Assembly (NCBI GenBank): GCA_036310185.1
Contig: JAXJSH010000118.1
Coordinates: 1-20,560, forward strand
Origin: JALENY01 sp036310185
GTDB taxonomy: Bacteria; Bacillota; Clostridia; Lachnospirales; Lachnospiraceae
Reading direction: 5' to 3'
DNA length: 20,560 nt
Numbering within the stretch: position 1 is the stretch's first letter; each line of letters begins with the position of its first letter. This document shows positions 1 to 6,361 of this stretch, piece by piece. The notes beneath the pieces are model-generated. The model was not told the DNA's origin. It ran no database searches and worked only from the letters and a program-made list of their open reading frames with translations. Made by a program: the position numbers and the translations under genes.

Positions 1-280
1 CCCATGTAGGGAGCGACAGGCTGCTTTTGATTTGCTGACTTATTATCCGAAATTTAAATCAACGCTCCCATGTAGGGAGCTAAGATATTACGATAACTTA
101 TGATGATTCGGATCCAATTTCAATCCACGCTCCCATGTAGGGAGCGACGGTGTGCGACCTTCCCTAAATGGGTAAATACAAAGATTTCAATCCACGCTCC
201 CATGTAGGGAGCGACCATGTTATCCCTCTTTTATTTTCCCTATCTTCTATTTCAATCCACGCTCCCATGTAGGGAGCGAC
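1..280 (-). CRISPR. Type I-C CRISPR array 1 (runs off left edge)
   Basis: Five 32-base repeats are visible: 1-17 (cut by the window edge), 52-83, 117-148, 184-215 and 249-280, separated by spacers of 33-35 bases. On the minus strand the repeat starts GTC, has stem arms CGCTCCC and GGGAGCG around loop TACAT, and ends in the 11-base handle TGGATTGAAAT, the standard type I-C form. crRNA is therefore transcribed leftward, with the leader at 281 onward. The repeat at 52-83 carries four substitutions (56, 61, 81, 83), which suggests the old, leader-distal end is near. The other complete repeats are identical. How many more units lie left of position 1 cannot be seen. Confidence 0.97.
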
Positions 281-453
281 TGCAAATATTCCTAAATAAC
301 ATTTCTATTATTTAGATACTTTATACAAAATATAATAAAAATTCCCCTAAATCAAACATAATTGATCGTCTTTAGTAAATATTTTATATCAATCAATTAC
401 ATTTTTTGGGTGCGAACCTCCCACGCATTTTATGTTCATATGAGGTTCGCACC
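281..453 (-). promoter_or_regulatory. Leader of CRISPR array 1, with two inverted repeats
   Basis: This AT-rich gap between the first repeat of array 1 and the cas7 stop is the leader. Next to the repeat it holds a perfect 8-bp inverted repeat (CTAAATAA at 292-299, TTATTTAG at 308-315). At its far end it holds a perfect 12-bp inverted repeat (409-420 and 442-453, arm GGTGCGAACCTC). Both elements recur at nearly the same distance in the leader of array 2, so the function is supported by comparison within the window. A promoter for the array should lie between them, but the region is so AT-rich that no single -10/-35 pair can be chosen. The last 21 bases before the cas7 stop (454-474) hold nothing I recognise. 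Confidence 0.8.
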
Positions 454-474
454 AGAAAATCAGCATCATATTCT

Positions 475-1359
475 TTATATTTTTCTTATTACCTCTACCG
501 TTTCGGGAATCTGATTTTCATGTATTGAGATATCATAGTCCGTATATTTTCTTGGATACACCACCCCTTCTTTTCTGTTTACTTCGATTGCATCAAATAA
601 CTTATATGCAGGGCAATCTCCCAGTTCCTTACTGTGCTTAAACACAATTAATTCTCTCACAGCCATTTTTCCTCTTGCTGCAGAATGATCATGTTCAAAC
701 ATATTAATAATAGCTTCCCACAAAAGTTCCAGATCATCTTCTGTAAATCCGGTAACTTTTCTTGCCAAATTAGCCGAAACATATCCTTCCGCTCTGTACA
801 GCGCATACGGAACAATTGATTTTCTTCCCATTTCTGTATTTTTATTTGCAGCATCCTTTTCTGTCGTAATTGCCACTCTGGTAAGCGTTATCTCCTGACT
901 TCCAATCGTATCAACACTCCTTGCAAATCCAAGCTGTACCGGCCCTCTTACCTGTCCACAATTCAAGTGAGCCTTCACAAAGGTTGTCATAACAGCCCCA
1001 AATGTTCGAATATCATAAAAATTTGAACACATGAAATCTCTGATTTTTATATCAGCTTTCGGATCTTTTTTCTTTAACTCTTTTGTATCATCCACTCCAA
1101 TATATGAAAGCGCCTCGCTATCGCTCCGGTTCAATGGCACGTCCTCTTTAATATAAATTCTATATCCCTCTTCGCCTTCTTTAACAGTTTCTATGTAATT
1201 CCGAATTTTTCGTTTCATACATACATCAGTCACCAGACCATATCCACTTTCCGGATCAATTCTCGGCATATTTCCCGCATCTGGATCCCCATTTGGATTT
1301 CCATTCTCCACATCAAACAAAATAACAAATTCATATCTGTTCTTAATTACTTCGCCCAT
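475..1359 (-). CDS. cas7: Type I-C Cascade backbone protein Cas7 (Csd2)
   Basis: Cas7 is the RRM-fold subunit that polymerises along the crRNA spacer to form the backbone of the type I-C effector. The 294-residue length is usual for Csd2. The N-terminal stretch FVILFDVENGNPNGDPD (about residues 12-28) is the characteristic start of the Cas7/Csd2-Csh2 family. Also visible is the motif FGAVMTT near residue 120, followed by a GQVRGPVQ segment, as in family members. It is the last gene of cas5c-cas8c-cas7: the start lies 3 bases after the cas8c stop, with the ribosome binding site AAGGAGG inside the end of cas8c. In most type I-C loci cas4-cas1-cas2 follow; here the CRISPR leader follows directly. 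Confidence 0.97.
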   Translation of the reverse strand: MGEVIKNRYEFVILFDVENGNPNGDPDAGNMPRIDPESGYGLVTDVCMKRKIRNYIETVKEGEEGYRIYIKEDVPLNRSDSEALSYIGVDDTKELKKKDPKADIKIRDFMCSNFYDIRTFGAVMTTFVKAHLNCGQVRGPVQLGFARSVDTIGSQEITLTRVAITTEKDAANKNTEMGRKSIVPYALYRAEGYVSANLARKVTGFTEDDLELLWEAIINMFEHDHSAARGKMAVRELIVFKHSKELGDCPAYKLFDAIEVNRKEGVVYPRKYTDYDISIHENQIPETVEVIRKI

Positions 1360-1362
1360 ACT

Positions 1363-1788
1363 TTATTTTTCCTCCTTTTTAAATCCTTTTTGTTTCTGAT
1401 GATAGTATCCTAAAATAAATTTCCCCTCTTCTTCCAAATTCAAACGCAGAGGATATCCATCTAATTTTCCCTGAAGCTCCATAAGCAAATTCTCATATTC
1501 TCTTTTTTTATCATCTGCATCAATTTTACGAATATGACTGTTCTTCAACTTAAACAAAACAGGAAAAACAACTGCCGGCGTTGCACATGCCGAATTAAAA
1601 TATTTATCCCTGATTGTTGTATTAATTCCTTGACTGGCCTCTTCCTGAACCGCTTCAAGCACCGCAAAGATTCTTCCCAGATTATACGCTACATCCTGAC
1701 TTTTCTCATTTAATCCCACAAATAATTCCCCCTCTGTTAATACTTGTTTTTTCAGCAAACATGCTTTTATAATAGCAGCTCTGCCCAT
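1363..1788 (-). CDS. cas11c: Possible internal start for small subunit Cas11c
   Basis: In characterised type I-C systems the small subunit Cas11 is made from an internal start near the 3' end of cas8c, giving a helical protein of about 120-140 residues. Here the in-frame ATG at 1788 (protein beginning MGRAAIIKACLL) would give 141 residues, a fitting size. Upstream is a GGGAG at 1803-1807, but the 14-base gap to the ATG is longer than ideal. No other in-frame ATG in the region has a better site. The family knowledge is firm; the exact start here is an inference. Confidence 0.45.
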   Translation of the reverse strand: MGRAAIIKACLLKKQVLTEGELFVGLNEKSQDVAYNLGRIFAVLEAVQEEASQGINTTIRDKYFNSACATPAVVFPVLFKLKNSHIRKIDADDKKREYENLLMELQGKLDGYPLRLNLEEEGKFILGYYHQKQKGFKKEEK

Positions 1789-3108
1789 TGTTATTTTTTT
1801 ATCTCCCTGCTCTGCACGAATTCGAATCAATACGTTGCTGTACAGGCTTTCCGGATATTTTCCATCAGACAAAATGGCCCGTAGTACCCCCGCAGTCATA
1901 TTTGTTCTTGGCTTTTTCTCTTTTGATTCCTGATTGACAGTTTCCTGCAGCATTTTATCTATTCCCAAATATTTCTTACTTTCTTCTTCCGGTCTCACAA
2001 TCTCCATTCTTTCATAATGCAATTTATAATTATTCAGAATATTTCCAAACGATTTTTCATAAAAAAATTGCACCGATAATCTGGCTGCATTTGGGACCAG
2101 TCCTAATATATAGAACTTCTTAGTCCAATCCAATTCGATCTTGTCAATCTCGAACGGTTCACCTTTACTTAATGCAGCAAAAATACTTCTAAGAATTTCC
2201 TGATTATCCACAGTCGGTTCTGATATCATACGAAAAACATCCTGATATTCTTCTTCCCCACTCTCTGACCAGAAAACAACTGTTGTATCACCAAAATGGA
2301 ACACATAATCTCGTTGAGCCAAAAGATAATTTAGAGCTGTCGTATATGCAAATACCGCATATTTCCCGACAGGAGCATTATAACTTTGCTTTTTTCCATA
2401 AGATTCAAAAGCGGATTCATTAAAAGATACCAATGGTGCTCCGCTCGATTGCGCTCCCGGAATTCCTTTAATAACCGGATGAATACGCGCAATTTCCGTT
2501 CTCATACCAGTTGCCAGACATATTCCTTCCCTTTCATCATCCTCTGTTTCATTCTCTTCTTTTTCTAAATTTCTCTTATCCCACGCTTCCCTTATTTCTG
2601 TATCATCATGAGCATAAAATATTCCCATTCCAAAAATCAGATTTGTACCAGAAGTAATATCATCCCACTGCTGCACAATCTCTTCACAATTTTTTGCCTG
2701 TTCAGGACTCCACGTCCGAAAAAAAGACTTAACAGCTTCCGCCATCTCACCACTTGCTGTTTCCAACAGTTCAAGATGCAGCTGTTTAGCTGCTGCAAAG
2801 CATTTTTCTACTCTTCCCCCTGCACCATCTTTATCAATGCCCAGTAAAAATTTTGAATTATCGCAAAGAAAGTTCGCCTTTATGCCAGAAGAACGCGACA
2901 CCATCTCCGGTACTTCCATTGATTGTGGGACCCATATTGTTTTCTTTCCGCTTGCTCTCTCCTGCTTCAAAGGAATGATTCCCTGTACAGTACCATCCTT
3001 TCTCAAATTAATGCAATACGAAACCTTCGCGCTGCACCAGCCCTGACGAGAAATTTCTCCCTGCTCAGCCAGACTTTCATAATATTCTACTAAAGACTGC
3101 AGAATCAT
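1363..3108 (-). CDS. cas8c: Type I-C Cascade large subunit Cas8c (Csd1)
   Basis: Cas8c is the large subunit of the type I-C effector and reads the PAM (usually TTC) during target search. The protein has 581 residues, within the normal 550-620 range. The start MILQSLVEYYESLAEQGEI and the segment SSGIKANFLCDNSKFLLGID (near residues 73-92) are typical of Csd1. The start codon overlaps the cas5c stop as ATGA, indicating translational coupling. The C-terminal third is helical and is expected to contain the small subunit Cas11c, listed separately. The reading frame is intact and position in the operon is canonical. Identification is by family resemblance and gene order; sure. Confidence 0.96.
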   Translation of the reverse strand: MILQSLVEYYESLAEQGEISRQGWCSAKVSYCINLRKDGTVQGIIPLKQERASGKKTIWVPQSMEVPEMVSRSSGIKANFLCDNSKFLLGIDKDGAGGRVEKCFAAAKQLHLELLETASGEMAEAVKSFFRTWSPEQAKNCEEIVQQWDDITSGTNLIFGMGIFYAHDDTEIREAWDKRNLEKEENETEDDEREGICLATGMRTEIARIHPVIKGIPGAQSSGAPLVSFNESAFESYGKKQSYNAPVGKYAVFAYTTALNYLLAQRDYVFHFGDTTVVFWSESGEEEYQDVFRMISEPTVDNQEILRSIFAALSKGEPFEIDKIELDWTKKFYILGLVPNAARLSVQFFYEKSFGNILNNYKLHYERMEIVRPEEESKKYLGIDKMLQETVNQESKEKKPRTNMTAGVLRAILSDGKYPESLYSNVLIRIRAEQGDKKITMGRAAIIKACLLKKQVLTEGELFVGLNEKSQDVAYNLGRIFAVLEAVQEEASQGINTTIRDKYFNSACATPAVVFPVLFKLKNSHIRKIDADDKKREYENLLMELQGKLDGYPLRLNLEEEGKFILGYYHQKQKGFKKEEK

Positions 3109-3764
3109 CGAATCACCTCACAGTTCCGTACATCCATTATTCCATTTTTTAAAACTGCTCTAAAAAACATTGGTTGTATATGGTTTAAATCAGAATAATC
3201 CATATCATACAACATAAACCCCAGATCTTTTTCCTGATTATCGTATGCAGTCTTTATTTCCTGGTCTTCGCACAGACAAAAATGGGCCGGAAATTCTCTG
3301 CATCCAAAGTATGGCATGTGATAACATTCCCCTCGTTTCAGACGTCTCATAATGATATCTTTAAATTTCCCCGGATTATCACTTTCATTTGCCTTATCAG
3401 TCATGCAAAAGTGAGCTTCAATCACATATTCAACATCTTTTAACAGTAAAGAAGCTCTCTGTACAATATCGGTTTTACTGCTTATGTACAGTTCTCTATT
3501 TGAACCGTTATATACAGGCAAAACACTGTTGGCCGATATTTTACTCTTTACTTCATTTCTTCGGACACTGGTAAATACAATCGGTTTCTGCACATAAATG
3601 CGGTCGATTACCCATTTCATTCCCGGATGCCAATAGATTGCTTCCAGTATCCCCCTTGCGGCTGACGGGGTTATCACATCATAAGTGCATCTTTCTACCT
3701 TCATCTCCGGTCTTGTAAAAAGAGCATAATCCCCCCAGACTTTCACCCTTACTCCAATTCCCAT
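3105..3764 (-). CDS. cas5c: Type I-C crRNA-processing endonuclease Cas5c (Cas5d)
   Basis: Cas5c replaces Cas6 in type I-C. It cuts precursor crRNA at the base of the repeat hairpin and stays bound to the 11-base 5' handle, capping the effector. The protein has 219 residues, a usual length. The RAMP-like start MGIGVRVKVWGDYALFTRPE and the segment TPSAARGILEAIYWHPGM (residues 32-49) are diagnostic. Tyr44 within AIYWH probably corresponds to the catalytic tyrosine known from the Bacillus halodurans enzyme; this is by alignment from memory. AAAGGAG lies just before the ATG. It is the first gene of its operon, with a predicted 5' UTR of about 190 bases from the promoter at 3965-3992, and its stop overlaps the cas8c start by 4 bases. 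Confidence 0.96.
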   Translation of the reverse strand: MGIGVRVKVWGDYALFTRPEMKVERCTYDVITPSAARGILEAIYWHPGMKWVIDRIYVQKPIVFTSVRRNEVKSKISANSVLPVYNGSNRELYISSKTDIVQRASLLLKDVEYVIEAHFCMTDKANESDNPGKFKDIIMRRLKRGECYHMPYFGCREFPAHFCLCEDQEIKTAYDNQEKDLGFMLYDMDYSDLNHIQPMFFRAVLKNGIMDVRNCEVIR

Positions 3765-3916
3765 ATTTTTCTCCTTTTATTTTAATAATATACCCTCTCT
3801 ATAGCAGGCGGCCCCATACCCTCGGAACCAATAAAAAAGACCTATATTACAATCTAACAAACAGATGCCTCTCCACAAATAACATACATTTCTACTCACG
3901 TTCTGCAAAATCATAT

Positions 3917-3957
3917 TTCATCTTATATTATTTAAAAACTTCATCTTATACTATTTT
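3917..3957 (+). other. Two TTC-flanked target sites for the crRNA-like RNA
   Basis: On the plus strand, TTC (3940-3942) is followed by ATCTTATACTATTTT (3943-3957), identical to the first 15 bases of the pseudo-spacer at 4068-4082. A second site, TTC (3917-3919) followed by 3920-3933, matches 13 of the first 14 bases, with a single difference at position 9. TTC on the 5' side of the non-target strand is the usual type I-C PAM. Identity stops after base 15, so a stable but incomplete R-loop is expected. Site 1 covers the predicted +1 to +15 of the cas5c operon. The source copy at 4068 is preceded by AAT from the repeat, not a PAM, so it would not target itself. Confidence 0.75.
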
Positions 3958-3964
3958 ATTTTAG

Positions 3965-3992
3965 AATATAGCACTATTATAATATTTGTCAA
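3965..3992 (-). promoter_or_regulatory. Predicted promoter of cas5c-cas8c-cas7
   Basis: On the minus strand there is TTGACA (3987-3992), a 16-base spacer and TATATT (3965-3970) preceded by TGC, an extended -10. The predicted start of transcription is near 3958, so the first transcribed bases coincide with the crRNA-like target site at 3943-3957. The resulting 5' UTR is about 190 bases long and contains only very short open frames. Confidence 0.75.
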
Positions 3993-3998
3993 TACTAT

Positions 3999-4026
3999 TT
4001 TACAAATTTAGGAAATGTGCTATGAT
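3999..4026 (+). promoter_or_regulatory. Divergent promoter of the crRNA-like small RNA
   Basis: On the plus strand there is TTTACA (3999-4004), a 16-base spacer and TATGAT (4021-4026) with the extended -10 element TGC directly before it. The predicted start is at about 4033, exactly where the repeat-like sequence begins with GTC. Its -35 lies only 6 bases from the -35 of the cas5c operon promoter on the other strand, so the two promoters are back to back and could influence each other. Confidence 0.72.
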
Positions 4027-4032
4027 AGATTT

Positions 4033-4124
4033 GTCTATCGGCATATCCGCCGATTGTGGGTTGAAATATCTTATACTATTTTCGTAATGGAAAAGGGAAT
4101 GCCAGAATCAGGCCTTCCCTTTTT
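4033..4124 (+). ncRNA. Single-unit crRNA-like RNA (CreR/CreA-like), cas autoregulator candidate
   Basis: A transcript of about 92 bases is predicted. Positions 4033-4067 resemble one degenerate CRISPR repeat: it begins GTC, folds as a hairpin (ATCGGC at 4037-4042 with GCCGAT at 4049-4054, plus C4035-G4056 across a T-T mismatch), and ends in TGGGTTGAAAT (4057-4067), one base different from the array handle TGGATTGAAAT. The stem sequence is unrelated to both array repeats, so only structure and handle are kept. The pseudo-spacer begins at 4068 and runs into the terminator hairpin. Its first 15 bases match a TTC-flanked site at the cas5c operon start. crRNA-like RNAs that use Cascade to repress cas or toxin promoters are known as a class (CreR, CreA). 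I infer that this is a type I-C example; a plain antisense RNA to the cas mRNA 5' end is the alternative. Confidence 0.8.
4091..4124 (+). terminator. Intrinsic terminator of the crRNA-like RNA (may serve cas3 too)
   Basis: The arms are 4091-4103 and 4111-4123, with one mismatch (4100/4114) around the 7-base loop AGAATCA. On the plus strand the second arm ends in TTTTT (4120-4124), a good intrinsic terminator. On the minus strand it begins 2 bases after the cas3 stop and ends in only TTTT, so it may also end cas3 transcription, weakly. This separates cas3 from the cas5c operon. Confidence 0.75.
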
Positions 4125-4125
4125 G

Positions 4126-6270
4126 TCAAAACCAAATATTATCCCCATACTCTCCCGCAATCGATAAACCAGCAGACTCTAAATAGTGCTTATTATCCCG
4201 AAGCACAAAAAAATCATCCTGCATTTCTTCCTTTACAGGTTCCAGCATCCCCATCGCACACATCTTTTTAAAACAGCCTTCACTGACATTCACACAATAT
4301 TTTGCAGCCTTTCTCATCCGCATTCTGATCATTCCTTTATCACGGATCTCCTGCAGCAAATCCACTGCACATTTTTCTTTTGCAATAAATATGGTTTTTG
4401 TATTTTCCTCAATTAGCTTAAACTGACGGCTCACTGTCTCAAAAGGAAATCTGCCTTTGCAAAACTGGCCAATTACATTCTTTTTATCCAGGCTCTCCCC
4501 TCTGCAGTGATAAAGCATCTGAAAATATTCCTGAACAGCCTCCAAAGAAGTATAATCCTCATTTTTTTCCATTACAGCTTTCGATACCGCAATTGGCAGT
4601 TTTTGATTCGGCACTTGATTTTCCTTTTCCAATTGGAAAATGTACACCTGGCTTTCTTCTGCAGAATGTTCTCCTTTTCGATTGCATCTTCCTGCTGCCT
4701 GGATTATCGAATCCAATCCTGCTAGCTGTCGATATACATTCCGAAAATCCAAATCAACTCCAGCCTCAACCAGACTGGTCGCAATCACAATACACCGTTC
4801 TTCGCCATTTAAGCGTTCTTTTATTTCCTGCACAATTCTTTTTCTGTGTGAGGGATACATTAATGTAGACAGATGATACACTCCCTCTCCCTGTACAGCC
4901 TGGTATATCTCCTTTGTTTTCTCTCTTGTATTAAGAATACAAAGTGCCTGTCTCTCTTCCAATAAAAGATTTATCAAGGCGGCATCGCTTAATAGCCCCG
5001 CATTTTTCATAGATACACGTGAAAATGCCACAAATTGTTCTTCTGGATTCGGACATAATTCCGTCCATGTTATATCTTTCGAAAAGAAGCCATTTAATGC
5101 CGGCTGTGTGGCTGTACACAAAACGATGCTGCTATGATAATGCCGAATTAATTCCTCCATAGCCAGCACACAGGGTTTTAAATAATCATTTGGAAGCATC
5201 TGAGCTTCATCAAAAATAATGACGCTGTTTGCTATGTTATGCAGTTTTCTGCATTTGGACGGTTTATTTGAAAAAAAGGATTCAAAAAACTGCACACTTG
5301 TGGTTACTATGACCGGTTTGTCCCAGTTTTCAGATGCCAGATGCATTTCCTTTAATTCCTCATCCTCATCATAATCCACATTGCAGTGATCTTCCAACAC
5401 GTTCTGATTTCCTAATATATCTCGAAACACTTGCGCATTCTGTTCTATAATGCTTGTATATGGAATCACATATATAATATGATCTAATTTATGTTCTATT
5501 GCATGTTCCAAAGCAAACCCCAGCGAAGCCGTTGTTTTTCCTCCGCCAGTCGGAACTGTTAATCGGAACAGACCTCTGTCATCCTTTCCGCGCCGCCTGC
5601 AATATTCAAGTATTTCTGTCTTTCGGCAGTCCAAATTATCTTTTTCCGGACTATTCAGCCATTTTGAAATGTGTTTACAAAAACTTTCGTTCAATGAATC
5701 CATTGTATCCCCTGAACTACGCGCTACCTGTCCATGGCGCATAAATCGCTCCGCGTCCAGATAATCGGCATCTACGAGACAGGAATACAGCATTCTTATA
5801 AAAATACTGCTTACAAAACTGCATGTTTTCTTATCTCTGACTTCAAATGGCAATTTCGTTAATTCCGGAATTTTTATTTCCTGTTCAAATGCACTATAAT
5901 CACAAACATCTCTTTTTAATCTGGCTGCAAGAGTTCGCTTTGCCTTATTGTCTATTGCGTCTCCCGTATCAGGCAATCCCGCATGATGGCCTGCTATACA
6001 ATACTTAAGAAACCCGTAGCAACCACCTTTTTCGTGACACACCTTAGCTCCCGCCGTTGAATGATCAACTTTTTTTGTGCCATAACGGATTCTCGACTGA
6101 AACTCTGCGGAATATTTTCCAATATCATGAAGCATGCCAAGACAATACCCCCACTCTTCATATCCAAAACTTTTTGCAAATTTTGCTGCCAGATTTGCAG
6201 TTTCTTCCAAATGTACTTTTAAAGTCTGTTCCTCTCCTGTTTCTTTAATTCTGTGAGCTAAATAATGCAT
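4126..6270 (-). CDS. cas3: CRISPR-associated helicase-nuclease Cas3 (type I-C)
   Basis: Cas3 is recruited by target-bound Cascade, nicks the displaced strand and degrades DNA while unwinding it. The 714-residue protein has an N-terminal HD nuclease domain (His20, His48-Asp49 in MLHDIGK, then a GHHAG motif near residue 94). A superfamily 2 helicase follows: Walker A PTGGGKTT with Lys245, DEAQ at 354-357 in place of DEAH, motif III CTATQP, and a C-terminal helicase motif with QAAGRCNR. All key residues are present, so interference looks functional. The ATG is preceded by AGAGGA. Cas3 is normally the first gene directly joined to cas5; here it has its own promoter and is separated from cas5c by the 361-bp regulatory gap. 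Array 2 lies upstream in the same direction. Confidence 0.97.
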   Translation of the reverse strand: MHYLAHRIKETGEEQTLKVHLEETANLAAKFAKSFGYEEWGYCLGMLHDIGKYSAEFQSRIRYGTKKVDHSTAGAKVCHEKGGCYGFLKYCIAGHHAGLPDTGDAIDNKAKRTLAARLKRDVCDYSAFEQEIKIPELTKLPFEVRDKKTCSFVSSIFIRMLYSCLVDADYLDAERFMRHGQVARSSGDTMDSLNESFCKHISKWLNSPEKDNLDCRKTEILEYCRRRGKDDRGLFRLTVPTGGGKTTASLGFALEHAIEHKLDHIIYVIPYTSIIEQNAQVFRDILGNQNVLEDHCNVDYDEDEELKEMHLASENWDKPVIVTTSVQFFESFFSNKPSKCRKLHNIANSVIIFDEAQMLPNDYLKPCVLAMEELIRHYHSSIVLCTATQPALNGFFSKDITWTELCPNPEEQFVAFSRVSMKNAGLLSDAALINLLLEERQALCILNTREKTKEIYQAVQGEGVYHLSTLMYPSHRKRIVQEIKERLNGEERCIVIATSLVEAGVDLDFRNVYRQLAGLDSIIQAAGRCNRKGEHSAEESQVYIFQLEKENQVPNQKLPIAVSKAVMEKNEDYTSLEAVQEYFQMLYHCRGESLDKKNVIGQFCKGRFPFETVSRQFKLIEENTKTIFIAKEKCAVDLLQEIRDKGMIRMRMRKAAKYCVNVSEGCFKKMCAMGMLEPVKEEMQDDFFVLRDNKHYLESAGLSIAGEYGDNIWF

Positions 6271-6333
6271 GTTTGTCCTCTTTCTTCATATGTATTAGAT
6301 TTTCTATATTTTTTCATTTAAGTTAATACACTT

Positions 6334-6361
6334 ACATTATTGGATGATGAAAAGTTGTCAA
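6334..6361 (-). promoter_or_regulatory. Predicted cas3 promoter abutting array 2
   Basis: On the minus strand there is TTGACA (6356-6361), a 16-base spacer and TAATGT (6334-6339). The last base of the -35 box is the first base of the terminal degenerate repeat of array 2. The start of transcription would be near 6327, about 57 bases before the cas3 ATG at 6270. No pseudo-spacer target with a PAM was found here, so the crRNA-like RNA is not expected to act on this promoter. Confidence 0.6.

Noticed and set aside
3992..4001. Third ATACTATTTT copy as another Cascade target
   Set aside because: The five bases before it (TGTCA) do not match the seed and no TTC is in register, so RNA-guided binding is not expected there.
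4033..4124. The small RNA as a tracrRNA or as a normal one-spacer CRISPR array
   Set aside because: No type II or V effector is present. Only one repeat-like unit exists, the stem sequence differs from both arrays, and a terminator takes the place of a second repeat.
4186..4876. Plus-strand open frames opposite cas3
   Set aside because: They are shadows of the cas3 frame, with no promoters, ribosome binding sites or recognisable domains.
6271..6333. cas3 upstream region as a target of the crRNA-like RNA
   Set aside because: A TTC near 6284 is followed by sequence with several seed mismatches to the pseudo-spacer.
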